A stretch of DNA of 64,000 nt, taken from contig CAWHUL010000011.1 in the NCBI GenBank assembly GCA_963832365.1, positions 210,438-274,437 of the forward strand, written 5' to 3'. This document shows, piece after piece, positions 1 to 8,890 of the stretch. The DNA is from CAWBRT01 sp963832365. Its GTDB lineage: Bacteria; Acidobacteriota; Terriglobia; Terriglobales; Acidobacteriaceae. The position numbers and the translations under genes were made by a program. The notes below the pieces were generated by a model. The model saw only the letters and a program-made list of their open reading frames with translations. It made no database searches and had not been told where the DNA came from. The first letter of the stretch is position 1, and each line of letters opens with the position of its first letter.

Positions 1-108
1 TCTTGCGCCACGCCACATTCGCATCTTCGAGCCAGCTATCGAAACTTCTTTCCTCCCGGCGCGCGCTGGCAATTTTCCGGAATTCGTTTGGCACAAGACG
101 GCAACTAA
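1..108 (+). CDS. egtB: Ergothioneine biosynthesis protein EgtB, C-terminal end (partial)
   Basis: Frame 1 is open from the window edge to TAA at 106-108 and gives the last 35 residues of a protein. The stretch SYRNFFPP-ARWQFSGIRLA is the typical C-terminus of EgtB, the iron-dependent sulfoxide synthase that joins cysteine (or gamma-glutamylcysteine) to hercynine. The egtD gene follows after 6 bases on the same strand, which supports the call and suggests one transcript. The rest of the gene lies outside the window, so the catalytic residues cannot be judged. Confidence 0.8.
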   Translation, partial: SCATPHSHLRASYRNFFPPGARWQFSGIRLAQDGN

Positions 109-114
109 AGCACA

Positions 115-1074
115 ATGGCAACCAGCAGAGAGCTTTCAGCAATTCCAACCATAGCGGCGGATGTTCTCGGTGGCCTGAGCCAACCGAGAAAATGTCTGCC
201 GCCAAAACTTTTCTACGACGCTCGCGGGTCCGCATTGTTCGAGCAGATATGCGAGCTCCCCGAGTACTATCTGACGCGGACCGAGCGCGCCATTCTGGAG
301 AGCAGCATCGATGTCATCGTGGAGGCCGCCGGCAATGTCCATACCGTGGTGGAACTCGGGGCGGGGAGCGCTTCGAAAACGGCGCTATTGTTGCAATCGC
401 TGGCGCAACGCGATGGTCCGATCACCTATGTTCCGATCGATGTTTCCGTCAGCGCCCTGCAGGCTGCCGCGCGCCAGCTTCGAGCCCGGGTTCCGCGCCT
501 TCGACTGGCGCCGGTCGTGGCCGATTACACTTGCGGCATGCCAATGCCGAATGATTCCGCGCCCAGGCTGATTCTCTACATAGGGTCAAGCATTGGCAAT
601 TTCGAACCGATGGAAGCCGCGGCGCTGTTGGCGCGAGTACGGCGGACGATGCAGGCATCTGATCGGTTGCTCTTGGGCATTGACCTGGCGAAATCGCCGC
701 GAGTCCTTCTGCCCGCCTACGACGATGCTCAAGGCGTGACCGCTGCTTTTAACAAGAACATCCTTCATCGCATCAATCGCGAACTGGAAGGAGATTTTGA
801 CCTTGACCGCTTCCGCCACGCGGCGGTGTGGAACCAGCAGGAGTCGCGCGTCGAGATGCACCTGGAGAGTGCCGTCGCGCAGCAAGTCTGGTTAAAGGGC
901 TTGCCCGGAGGCTTTTGCTTTGAGGCGGGCGAGACCATTCACACGGAGAACAGCTACAAATACACTCCTGCGATGTTGCGTTGGCTATTTAGCGCGGCGA
1001 GCATGACATCGCTTCAGAGCTGGACAGATGACCGGCACTGGTTCGAACTGCACATGCTCGCCCCGGCTTCCTAG
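115..1074 (+). CDS. egtD: L-histidine N-alpha-methyltransferase EgtD
   Basis: Protein of 319 residues, the usual length for EgtD, which trimethylates histidine to hercynine with SAM in the cytoplasm as the first step of ergothioneine synthesis. Family features visible are the N-terminal KLFYDARGSALFEQICELPEYYLTRTE segment (here split: KLFYDARGS, then ELPEYYLTRTE), the SAM-binding VVELGAGSASKT near residue 80 and the YIGSSIGNFEP segment near residue 157. The ATG at 115 lies just after the egtB stop. The stop codon overlaps the stop of the convergent aldo/keto reductase gene. The protein is probably active with the EgtB encoded upstream. Confidence 0.93.
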   Translation: MATSRELSAIPTIAADVLGGLSQPRKCLPPKLFYDARGSALFEQICELPEYYLTRTERAILESSIDVIVEAAGNVHTVVELGAGSASKTALLLQSLAQRDGPITYVPIDVSVSALQAAARQLRARVPRLRLAPVVADYTCGMPMPNDSAPRLILYIGSSIGNFEPMEAAALLARVRRTMQASDRLLLGIDLAKSPRVLLPAYDDAQGVTAAFNKNILHRINRELEGDFDLDRFRHAAVWNQQESRVEMHLESAVAQQVWLKGLPGGFCFEAGETIHTENSYKYTPAMLRWLFSAASMTSLQSWTDDRHWFELHMLAPAS

Positions 1075-2055
1075 GTGAAGCCGAGCACCGGGTGAGGCCG
1101 GTAGGTTTCGTTCAACTCGCGCAGCTCTTCCTCGCCGAGTTTAAGTTCGAGCGCTTTCACCAATTCTTCCAGATGGTGGAGCTTGCTGGCGCCGATGATG
1201 GGCGCGGTGACGCCTGGCTGCCGTAGCAACCACGCAAGCGACACCTGCGCATTGGAAACGCCCAATCGTTTGGCCACCGCCGAAATCTTGTCCACTACGG
1301 CAAAATCCTCATCGCGGAAATAGAGTTTCCGCGCGTAATCGTCAGTCTTCGCCCGCTCGGTGTCGCCAAGGTCCTGCTTGCGCCGGTTCCCCATGACGAA
1401 GCCGCGCGCAAGCGGACTCCATGGCAGGACTGCTATGCCTTCTTCCCGGCAGCACGGAAGCATCTCCCGCTCTTCTTCCCGGTAGATGATGTTGTAGTGA
1501 TTCTGCATGCTGACAAAGCGGGGCGAACCCAGGCGCTCCGCGGCGTGCTGCATCTTCATAAACCGATAAGCGGGCATCGAGGAGGCGCCCAGGTACAGAG
1601 CCTTGCCGGCGCGAACCACCTCGCCCAGCGCCTCCATGGTTTCCTCGATGGTGGTGTGCTTGTCGAAGCGGTGGATCTGGTAAAGGTCCACGTAGTCGGT
1701 TCCGAGCCGTTGCAGCGAAGCGTCGATGGCATGCCGGATGTGCTTGCGCGAGAGGCCCTGTTCATTGGGGCCGTCGCCCATCGCGTAAAACAGTTTGGTC
1801 GCAATCACCACGTTTTCGCGTCGAATTCCGAGACTCTTGATGGCGCGTCCGAGCACTTCTTCGCTGGCTCCCAGAGAGTACATATCGGCTGTATCGAAGA
1901 AGTTGATGCCAAGCTCCCACGCCCGCCTGATGAACGGTAGCGATTCGCTTTCATCGAGCACCCATGACCGCCACTGCTTTGATCCGTAGGTCATGCAGCC
2001 CAAGGCGAGCCGCGAAATCTTAAGTCCCAGTGGAACCCATGTTGACGTATTCCAT
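1071..2055 (-). pseudogene. Aldo/keto reductase with an N-terminal frameshift
   Basis: NADPH-dependent aldo/keto reductase of the YajO/Tas-like group. It shows GINFFDTADMYSLGASEE (catalytic Asp and Tyr), VIATKLFY (catalytic Lys), DLYQIHRFD and APIIGASK. The main reading frame is open only from a TTG at 2003. The expected N-terminus, MEYVNMGSTG, is present from an ATG at 2055 but in another frame, and one extra base near 2025 separates it from LKISRLALGC. The rest of the protein is intact, so this is either a recent lesion or an assembly indel. Its gene end overlaps the egtD stop tail to tail. Confidence 0.85.
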
Positions 2056-2153
2056 CGCTTCTCCCGTGCTGGTTATCCGCATTGCCAAGACGGCAACCAA
2101 ATTTTACAACGTGCGGTGCGCGAATGCCGTTCCATCGGCTACAATGCTGCACC

Positions 2154-2540
2154 ATGAGCGTGCTGTTTAAGACCGAGCCTTCCGAGTATTCCTTCGCCGA
2201 CCTCGAGCGCGAAGGTGAGACTGTGTGGGATGGCGTTACGAATCCACAAGCGGTCAAAGTGCTTCGTGAACTGAAGTCTGGAGCGAAGATCATCGTCTAC
2301 CACACGGGTGAGGAGCGGCGCGCCGTCGGTACTGCGCGAGTGCTCTCGGTCGACGTCGGGGACCCCAAGTCTCCGGTGGTACGCATTAAGGCAGGGAAGC
2401 GGCTTGCCCGGCCGGTTCCGCTGGCCGCGATCAAAGCGAATAAGCTTTTCGCGCAATCACCTCTGCTGAAGCAGGGCAGACTCTCGGTGGTTCCTCTCAA
2501 TGACGAGCAGTTCAGCTTCCTGCTCTCTGGCGGGGAATGA
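2154..2540 (+). CDS. EVE-domain (DUF55/thymocyte nuclear protein 1-like) protein
   Basis: Protein of 128 residues starting at the ATG at 2154; the upstream in-frame start would add a non-family tail. It begins LFKTEPSEYSFADLERE and contains TVWDGVTNPQAV and KIIVYHTGEERRAVGTA, the hallmarks of EVE domains, which are PUA-like folds that read modified bases in DNA or RNA. In bacteria this short single-domain form is cytoplasmic and its substrate is unknown. It stands alone between convergent or unrelated genes, so context adds nothing. Family confidence is high; the biological role is not known. Confidence 0.85.
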   Translation: MSVLFKTEPSEYSFADLEREGETVWDGVTNPQAVKVLRELKSGAKIIVYHTGEERRAVGTARVLSVDVGDPKSPVVRIKAGKRLARPVPLAAIKANKLFAQSPLLKQGRLSVVPLNDEQFSFLLSGGE

Positions 2541-2603
2541 CTCATCTCTGCCCGGAGCTACATGGGACAAGTAGTTCACATCCAAGTGGATTAGGAGAGT
2601 GCT

Positions 2604-3185
2604 ATGAGAATGCAACGTCTGGCCGTCCTCGTACTGCTTTGTTTCGCAACGTTATCCATCGCGCAAACCAAAGGGCCCGAGCCATCCGGCCCCACCCTTG
2701 GCATAGATAAACCAGACCCACCCATGGTTAAGGGACACAAGAAGGTCGAGTTGAAAAACGCCAACGGCGCCGGCGTCGGCAGCGCCGAACTGAGTCAAAC
2801 AAAAGACGGGGTCGCGATGAAGCTGAACCTGAAGAAACTGTCGCCCGGCGAGCATGCCATTCACTTCCACCAGACCGCCAAGTGCGATCCTCCGGCCTTC
2901 ACCTCCTCCGGCGGGCACTTCAATCCCACGGGCAAGCATCACGGATTGCAGAATCCTGAGGGCCCGCATGCCGGCGATATGCCCAACATCACAGTGGGGC
3001 AGAAGGGCGAGTACAAGGGAACTGTGACGGATCCTCGCGTCGTGCTGGGCGACGGCTCCGCGCCGAACTCCCTTTACGCAAATGGCGGCACGGCGCTGGT
3101 GATCCATGCAAAGGCCGACGACAACAAGAGCGACCCCGCGGGAAACGCCGGCGATCGCATTGCCTGCGGCGTAATTACGCGATAG
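2604..3185 (+). CDS. sodC: Periplasmic Cu/Zn superoxide dismutase
   Basis: Protein of 193 residues with a cleavable signal peptide (MRMQRLAVLVLLCFATLSIA). It converts superoxide to peroxide and oxygen in the periplasm. Metal ligands are visible: HFH (copper), GGHFNP, HGLQNPEGPHAGDMPN (bridging His, zinc His and Asp) and VIHAKADD (last copper His). The disulfide cysteines KCDP and IACGV are kept. A TAGGAGAG ribosome site precedes the ATG. All ligands are in place, so it should be active. Confidence 0.93.
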   Translation: MRMQRLAVLVLLCFATLSIAQTKGPEPSGPTLGIDKPDPPMVKGHKKVELKNANGAGVGSAELSQTKDGVAMKLNLKKLSPGEHAIHFHQTAKCDPPAFTSSGGHFNPTGKHHGLQNPEGPHAGDMPNITVGQKGEYKGTVTDPRVVLGDGSAPNSLYANGGTALVIHAKADDNKSDPAGNAGDRIACGVITR

Positions 3186-3216
3186 CGTCCCGAAGCCTGC
3201 GCAAGAACTTTTTGAA

Positions 3217-3306
3217 GTGTCATTCTGAACGAGCAGAGCGAGCGAAGAATCTGTGTAGTTGATTTGTCATGCATGGAATCCTTCGTTACGCTCTCAGGAT
3301 GACCTT
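3217..3306. repeat. Imperfect palindromic interspersed repeat
   Basis: The segment CATTCTGAACGAGCAGAGCG at the left is matched on the other strand by the right part, ending CGCTCTCAGGATGAC. The two halves form an imperfect inverted repeat around the CGAAGAATC / GAATCCTTCG pair. This type of motif (CATTCTGAG-CGAGCGAAG) is a common intergenic repeat in GC-rich soil bacteria. It may fold in the mRNA downstream of sodC and could act as a weak terminator. No other copy was noticed in the window. Confidence 0.5.
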
Positions 3307-3455
3307 CTGAAAATCATGCAGCGAACGCCCGGGGCATCAACGAGAACCGCTTCTTATAATTTTTTATGCGATGTCGCTTCCGCATGGGCTTATCGCAGTC
3401 TGGACGGGCGCAAAGCGCTGCCTCGTTTTTCACTATTACAACACAGGAGCCGAAG

Positions 3456-5477
3456 ATGAACATCGTTGTGAGTGCCTCCGAACGCGAGAAGCCGGCTTCG
3501 ACACAGCCGCTGCCGTGGATGCAGACCGCCGTTGCCCGATTAGAGGAGGAACTCGTTGTTCGCCATGGCGAATCGCAGCGCCAGCGCGCGGCGCGCGGGC
3601 TTAAGCAAGTTTCCGGATACTGGTATGCCTCGGACGGCGATGCGAGCGCATTGGAAGAGCTCGTAAAGGCAAACTTCGCGGGCAACCAGGCGGCGCTCGA
3701 TACCATGTTCACGCGGTTTGAATCCCTGCTTGAGCAATATGACGGACACTCGCAGGAGATCGTGCGTGAGTTTCGCACTCAATCGGACCTTGAACGCGGG
3801 CCGATTCTTCCGTTCGACGAGATCTTTGCCGGCTATGATCCTTCGGCGCACTTTCTCGATGACTCATTTCAAAACCGGCTCGCATTCGTCGTGTTGTTGA
3901 ATTTTCCACTCACCACGCTCGACGAACGCCTCACAGAGGGAAGGCGCTGGAGCCGCCGCCAGTGGGCCGAGGTGCGGCTTGCGCAGCGATTTTCGAAGCG
4001 AATTCCCGCCCACGTGAGCCTCGCCATCGCGAAGGCGTCGTCGGACGCCGAGCGCTATATTGCCGAATACAACATCTGGATGCATCAACTTGTCGACGCT
4101 GCCGGAACCCGCCTGTTTCCCCCCAACATGCGATTGCTGTCGCACTGGAACTTGCGCGATGAGATCAAGGCCGATTATGCCGACGCGGAGAACGGACTGG
4201 CGAAGCAGCGCACCATTCAGCGTGTCATGGAACGCATCATCAGCCAGGAAATACCGGCGATTGTGATCAATAATCCCGCGGTCGACTGGGATCCCTTTAC
4301 CAACGGCGTAGCGACCGGCGCACCGGCGGCCCAAGAACCGGATACACGTTATCGCATGCTGCTGGACACGTTCCAGGCGGCCCGGCAAGCCGATCCTTAC
4401 TCGCCTACCGCGCCCACGCTCATCGCCCGCCGTTTCGATGAAGACCGTGAGATACCCGAACCACGCGTGCGTGCCATGCTGGAGCAGGTAGTAGCGTCCC
4501 CGCTTGTAGGCCGTGTCGCAGATCTCATTCGCCAGCGGCTCGGGCGTTCGCTGGAGCCGTTCGATATCTGGTACAACGGCTTCCGCGCCAAGAGTCGCTA
4601 CAGCGAAGCCGAACTCGATCAGATTGTTGCTAAGCGATATCCCACACCGGAAGCGTACGGCAACGACATATCGAAGCTTCTCGTGAAGCTCGGATTCACG
4701 CCATCCGACGCGGAGAGGATAGCGGCCAGCATTGTCGTCGATCCCGGTCGCGGAGCCGGTCATGCCATGGGTTCCGGAATGCGCTCTGCGAAGGCACACC
4801 TGCGAACGCGCATCGACGAGAGCGGCATGAACTACAAGGGCTTCAACATCGCCGCGCATGAAATGGGACACAACGTCGAGCAAACTCTTTCCATGAACGA
4901 TATGGATCACTGGCTGCTGCACGGTGTGCCGAATACCGCGTTCACCGAAGCTCTGGCGTTCGTTTTTCAGGCCCGTGATCTCGAATTGCTCGGGTTGCAA
5001 TCGCCCGACGGCGATGCGGAAGCGTTGAAAACGCTCGATGTCTTCTGGGGCACATACGAGATCGCCGGAGTCTCGCTGGTCGACATCGACGTGTGGCACT
5101 GGATGTACGACCATCCGAATGCCACGCCGGCCGAGTTGAAGCAGGCAACACTGGCGATTGCCAAGGACATTTGGAACCGGTACTATGCCTCTGTCTTTCA
5201 TCAAACGGATGTAATGCTGCTGGCAATCTATTCGCACATGATTGATGGCTTTCTCTATCTTCCCGACTACCCGGTGGGCCATCTCATTGCGTTCCAGATT
5301 GAGGAGCAGATCCGCAAGGCTGGTTCGGTCGGGCCGGAGTTTAAGCGCATGGTCAGCTCCGGCTGCGTTGCGCCCGACCTGTGGATGCAGCATGCCACCG
5401 GAGCGCCCGTCGGGCCGGATGCCCTGCTTTCGGCCGCGGCCCGCGCTCTCGATGAGCTACAGCTTCGCGAAAGGTAG
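3456..5477 (+). CDS. HExxH zinc metallopeptidase of unknown family (gluzincin-like)
   Basis: Protein of 673 residues from the ATG at 3456, preceded by CAGGAG. An upstream in-frame ATG at 3366 lacks such a site. Near residue 470 it has AAHEMGHNVEQ, an HExxH zinc motif, and about 30 residues later TEALAFVFQ, whose Glu is a good third ligand. This spacing is that of gluzincins such as the M3 oligopeptidases. No signal peptide is visible, so a cytoplasmic peptidase is likely. Most of the N-terminal half is helical-looking and unrecognised. A frame-preserved HExxH and the length argue for a real enzyme; the substrate cannot be named. Confidence 0.75.
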   Translation: MNIVVSASEREKPASTQPLPWMQTAVARLEEELVVRHGESQRQRAARGLKQVSGYWYASDGDASALEELVKANFAGNQAALDTMFTRFESLLEQYDGHSQEIVREFRTQSDLERGPILPFDEIFAGYDPSAHFLDDSFQNRLAFVVLLNFPLTTLDERLTEGRRWSRRQWAEVRLAQRFSKRIPAHVSLAIAKASSDAERYIAEYNIWMHQLVDAAGTRLFPPNMRLLSHWNLRDEIKADYADAENGLAKQRTIQRVMERIISQEIPAIVINNPAVDWDPFTNGVATGAPAAQEPDTRYRMLLDTFQAARQADPYSPTAPTLIARRFDEDREIPEPRVRAMLEQVVASPLVGRVADLIRQRLGRSLEPFDIWYNGFRAKSRYSEAELDQIVAKRYPTPEAYGNDISKLLVKLGFTPSDAERIAASIVVDPGRGAGHAMGSGMRSAKAHLRTRIDESGMNYKGFNIAAHEMGHNVEQTLSMNDMDHWLLHGVPNTAFTEALAFVFQARDLELLGLQSPDGDAEALKTLDVFWGTYEIAGVSLVDIDVWHWMYDHPNATPAELKQATLAIAKDIWNRYYASVFHQTDVMLLAIYSHMIDGFLYLPDYPVGHLIAFQIEEQIRKAGSVGPEFKRMVSSGCVAPDLWMQHATGAPVGPDALLSAAARALDELQLRER

Positions 5478-5589
5478 GCCACGGGACGCGACACTGGCAC
5501 TAGCTCGGGATACACTAACGAGGAAACCATACAGGCAGTAAGTCGAAATTCCCGCTTCTATTGCCGAGGAGCACGACTAAGGAGCACGA

Positions 5590-6942
5590 ATGCCGATCCG
5601 CACTATCATCGAGCCTTTCCGTATCAAGAGTGTTGAGCCTATCCGCTGGACAACGCGTGCTGAACGCGAAAAGCTCCTGCGGGACGCTAACTACAACCTG
5701 TTTCTTCTTGCGGCGGATGATGTCCTCATAGACTTGCTGACCGATTCGGGCACGGGCGCGATGTCCACCTACCAATGGGGCGCGATCATGGAAGGCGACG
5801 AGAGCTACGCGGGAAGCCGTAGCTACATCCGTTTCCGTGACTCGGTGCAGGATATTTTCGGCTTCAAGCACGTCATTCCAGCTCATCAGGGGCGCGCCGC
5901 CGAGCGCATCCTGTTCAGCGTAATGGTCAAGAAAGGCGACGTCGTACCCAACAACACGCACTTCGACACCACTCGCGCGAACGTCGAGCATGCCGGCGGC
6001 GAGGCTCTCGACCTGCCCATCGCCGAGGGCAAGCAACCCAGCCTGATCCATCCCTTCAAGGGGAACATGGATGTCGTCGCCCTTGAGCAGGCGATTCAGC
6101 GAGTCGGACGCGAGCGTATTCCGCTGGTGATGCTGACGGTAACCAACAACTCCGGCGGCGGGCAGCCCGTCTCGATGGAAAATGCGCGGGCTGTCAGTGC
6201 GGTTTGCAAGAAGCATGGGATTCCCTTTTACTTCGACGCCTGCCGTTTCGCGGAGAACGCGTATTTCATCAAGTTGCGCGAGAAGGGCTATGAAGACAAG
6301 ACTCCGAAGCAGATTGCCCAGGAGATGTTTGCCCTTGGCGACGGCTGCACCATGTCAGCGAAGAAAGACGGGATGGCCAATATCGGAGGCTTTCTCTGCA
6401 CCAATGACGATCTGCTCGCGCAGCAGGAAAAAGATCTGCTGATTCTCACCGAAGGTTATCCGACCTATGGCGGACTAGCCGGACGCGATCTGGAGGCCAT
6501 CGCCGTCGGTTTGCAGGAAGCCTTGCAAGAGGATTACCTGAAGTATCGCATCGCCTCGACCGCATATTTGGGGAACCACATTGCGCAGCAAGGCGTGCCC
6601 ATTGTGCTGCCTCCTGGCGGACACGCCGTGTACCTGGATGCGCGTGCCTTCGTGCCGCACATTCCTCTCGAAGAGTTTCCCGGGGTCGCGCTCGCTTGTG
6701 AACTTTATCTGGAGGGAGGAATTCGCTCCGTCGAGATCGGCACGCTGATGTTTGGCAGTGAGGCCAAAATGGATCTGGTGCGGCTGGCGATCCCGCGGCG
6801 CACCTACACGCAGAGCCATGTCGATTACGTCATCGAAGTGATTCTGGAAGTCTGGGAGCGTCGCGATTGGATTCGCGGTTACAAGCTCACTTACGAGCCA
6901 CCGTTCCTTCGCCACTTCACGGCGCAGTTCAAGCGGGCATAA
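5590..6942 (+). CDS. tnaA: Tryptophanase (PLP-dependent tryptophan indole-lyase)
   Basis: Protein of 450 residues of the beta-eliminating lyase family, which splits tryptophan to indole, pyruvate and ammonia. MSTYQWGAIMEGDESYAGSR (split here) and IPAHQGRAAE belong to the PLP site, and MSAKKDGMANIGG carries the PLP lysine. The family also includes tyrosine phenol-lyase. The C-terminal LRHFTAQF has His where, as I recall the alignment, tryptophanase has His463 and tyrosine phenol-lyase has Phe, which favours tryptophanase. An AAGGAG site precedes the ATG. No tnaC-like leader peptide or tnaB permease is visible nearby, so regulation differs from the enteric operon. Confidence 0.88.
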   Translation: MPIRTIIEPFRIKSVEPIRWTTRAEREKLLRDANYNLFLLAADDVLIDLLTDSGTGAMSTYQWGAIMEGDESYAGSRSYIRFRDSVQDIFGFKHVIPAHQGRAAERILFSVMVKKGDVVPNNTHFDTTRANVEHAGGEALDLPIAEGKQPSLIHPFKGNMDVVALEQAIQRVGRERIPLVMLTVTNNSGGGQPVSMENARAVSAVCKKHGIPFYFDACRFAENAYFIKLREKGYEDKTPKQIAQEMFALGDGCTMSAKKDGMANIGGFLCTNDDLLAQQEKDLLILTEGYPTYGGLAGRDLEAIAVGLQEALQEDYLKYRIASTAYLGNHIAQQGVPIVLPPGGHAVYLDARAFVPHIPLEEFPGVALACELYLEGGIRSVEIGTLMFGSEAKMDLVRLAIPRRTYTQSHVDYVIEVILEVWERRDWIRGYKLTYEPPFLRHFTAQFKRA

Positions 6943-6996
6943 ACGGCGCCTTCCGGTGGCGGCTATCGCGGTCCCGGCGGAAATCTTGGGGCTCTC

Positions 6997-7035
6997 AAAG
7001 AGGGGTGCCGGGTGCCCTACGTCCCGCCCCTCTTT
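6997..7035 (+). terminator. Hairpin terminator after tnaA
   Basis: AAAGAGGGG at 6997-7005 pairs perfectly with CCCCTCTTT at 7027-7035, followed by one more T. It lies 55 bases after the tnaA stop and before the next gene. The loop is long (21 bases), so efficiency is uncertain. Confidence 0.5.
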
Positions 7036-7123
7036 TGGGCTGACGTGGGGTAGTTCTTTCGGCCCGTTCGCGGTATTCAACTCGCCATGAGCTTTTTCGA
7101 TTGCGCCCGTGTACAATCTCGCC

Positions 7124-7852
7124 GTGCGGAAATTCATCTTCAATCTGGCCGCAGTAGCGCTATTGCTGATCCTCGGTGCAAGCGTGCGGGCCCAGCAACC
7201 CCAGCAACAGTCGGGTTCCGCGCAGCCGAAGGTACGGGTCAATTACCTGAACGTGTGCTCGCCAAGTGCTGAGGACCGGCAGCAGATCGCGGGCGCGCTG
7301 GAGCGAATCCCTGCTCAACCGAAATTCGCCGTGGATTTCGAGGTGGCGCGCGGACGCTCAACCTTGAGCAGCTCTGATTTGCTGATGCAAAACGCAGAGT
7401 CGCCGGTTGGCGAGGGCTCGGTTTCCGACTGGATTCGAATTCGGAGGGAGTTTCCGGCGTCGTCGAGTTTTGTCAGTGCGCAGTATTCGTTCAGCATGAA
7501 CCAGGGCAGCGTGGTGGAAACACTTAGTTTTCGCGCTCGCGAGGTGAAAGACATTATTCAAGTATCTATTTCCGATTCCGTCAGCAGCCCGGCGACTCCA
7601 GCGCAGGTGGCGCGCGTGAACACGCCAGCCGAGCGCATTCGCCTCGAACGTTTCGGAAGTACTTCTGTCGTCCTAGCGCGCTGCCCGGGTTCCGATCAAT
7701 CGCAGTTTGAACCCCTGTTCAGTCGCGCCACGGAGTTGATAGCGAGTTACCGCTCGGCGTTGAGCGTGGCGTCGGTGATCCCGGCTGAAATTGCCAGGTT
7801 GCCCAAAACGAAAGCGCCCAAGTCGAATCCGAATCCGGCAGAAAAGCGATAG
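7124..7852 (+). CDS. Exported hypothetical protein
   Basis: Protein of about 242 residues; a GTG at 7124 gives RKFIFNLAAVALLLILGASVRAQ (a signal peptide, split as RKFIFNLAAVALLLIL and GASVRAQ), while a GTG at 7109 would add five residues. After cleavage it has a Gln-rich linker and then a mixed alpha/beta domain with two cysteines (NVCSP and ARCPG) that could form a disulfide in the periplasm. The C-terminus is lysine/proline rich. No family was recognised. It stands between tnaA and trxB on the same strand with normal spacing. Confidence 0.7.
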   Translation: MRKFIFNLAAVALLLILGASVRAQQPQQQSGSAQPKVRVNYLNVCSPSAEDRQQIAGALERIPAQPKFAVDFEVARGRSTLSSSDLLMQNAESPVGEGSVSDWIRIRREFPASSSFVSAQYSFSMNQGSVVETLSFRAREVKDIIQVSISDSVSSPATPAQVARVNTPAERIRLERFGSTSVVLARCPGSDQSQFEPLFSRATELIASYRSALSVASVIPAEIARLPKTKAPKSNPNPAEKR

Positions 7853-7901
7853 GGCGCGGTTTGAATCCAAATCACATGCATCGTGCTCTTTATAGAAAGA
7901 T

Positions 7902-8837
7902 ATGAACGAGAAGATTCGCAACACAGTAATCATGGGCTCGGGATGCGCCGGGCTTACCGCTGCCATTTACGCCGCCCGCGCCAATCTGAAGCCCCTGGTG
8001 ATCGAAGGACATGAACCAGGCGGCCAGCTTTCGCTGACAACCCTGGTCGAAAACTTTCCGGGTTTTCCGGAGGGCATACAAGGACCGGAGCTGATCGAGA
8101 ATATGCGTAAGCAGGCGGCTCGCTTCGGCGCTGAGTTTCTCACCGCTCACGTCGCGGCGGCTGACCTAAGCCGGCGGCCGTTTGCTCTCAAGGCCAATTC
8201 CGGCGAGATCAGTGCGCGTTCTCTGATCATTGCCAGCGGCGCCAGCGCGCGTTGGCTGGGACTGCCGAACGAGCAGGCGCTGATCGGTCATGGCGTATCT
8301 TCCTGCGCCACGTGCGATGGCTTTTTTTTCAGCGGCAAGGAGATCGTCGTCGTCGGCGGCGGCGATTCGGCCATGGAAGAGGCGCTGTTCCTGACCCGCT
8401 TTGCCACAAAGGTTACGGTTATTCACCGGCGCGACCAGTTCCGCGCCTCGAAGATCATGCTTGAGCGCGCCCGTAAGCACGAGAAGATTCATTTCCTCAC
8501 TAACACCGTGGTGGAAGATGTGTACGACATTTCGAGCAAAGAGGTTACCGGCCTGAAGCTGCGCGATCTCAAGACCGCCGAGGTGCGCGACTTCCCGACC
8601 AGCGCCCTGTTCCTTGGAATCGGCCACATACCCAATGCGGCTGTATTTAAGGGTCAACTGGAGACGGATGCTGACGGCTACCTTAAAACACGCGACTACG
8701 TGTTCACCGCGGTTCCCGGCGTTTATGCTTGCGGAGACGTTGCCGACCGGCGTTATCGGCAGGCCATTTCCGCGGCCGGAACAGGCTGCATGGCAGCCAT
8801 CGAAGTCGAGAAATTTCTCGAGGAAATGGGGAATTAG
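7902..8837 (+). CDS. trxB: Thioredoxin-disulfide reductase
   Basis: Protein of 311 residues, the normal length for the low-molecular-weight FAD enzyme that reduces thioredoxin with NADPH. Visible features are the FAD-binding GSGCAGLTAAIYAARA at the N-terminus, GGQLSLTT and VENFPGFPEGIQG, the redox pair in CATCDGFFF near residue 138, the NADPH-binding VVVGGGDSAMEEA, and the C-terminal FAD segment VYACGDVADRRYRQAISAAG. The redox CxxC and both nucleotide folds are complete. The sugar kinase gene follows on the same strand after 53 bases. Confidence 0.95.
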   Translation: MNEKIRNTVIMGSGCAGLTAAIYAARANLKPLVIEGHEPGGQLSLTTLVENFPGFPEGIQGPELIENMRKQAARFGAEFLTAHVAAADLSRRPFALKANSGEISARSLIIASGASARWLGLPNEQALIGHGVSSCATCDGFFFSGKEIVVVGGGDSAMEEALFLTRFATKVTVIHRRDQFRASKIMLERARKHEKIHFLTNTVVEDVYDISSKEVTGLKLRDLKTAEVRDFPTSALFLGIGHIPNAAVFKGQLETDADGYLKTRDYVFTAVPGVYACGDVADRRYRQAISAAGTGCMAAIEVEKFLEEMGN

Positions 8838-8890
8838 GGCACTTCCATATTCGAAAACTTGGCGCAAGCCGAGCTCGGTAAGGTGAGCCA

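Noticed and set aside
5590..6942. Tyrosine phenol-lyase instead of tryptophanase
   Set aside because: The C-terminal LRHFTA has the His expected of tryptophanase; the Phe of the phenol-lyase is absent.
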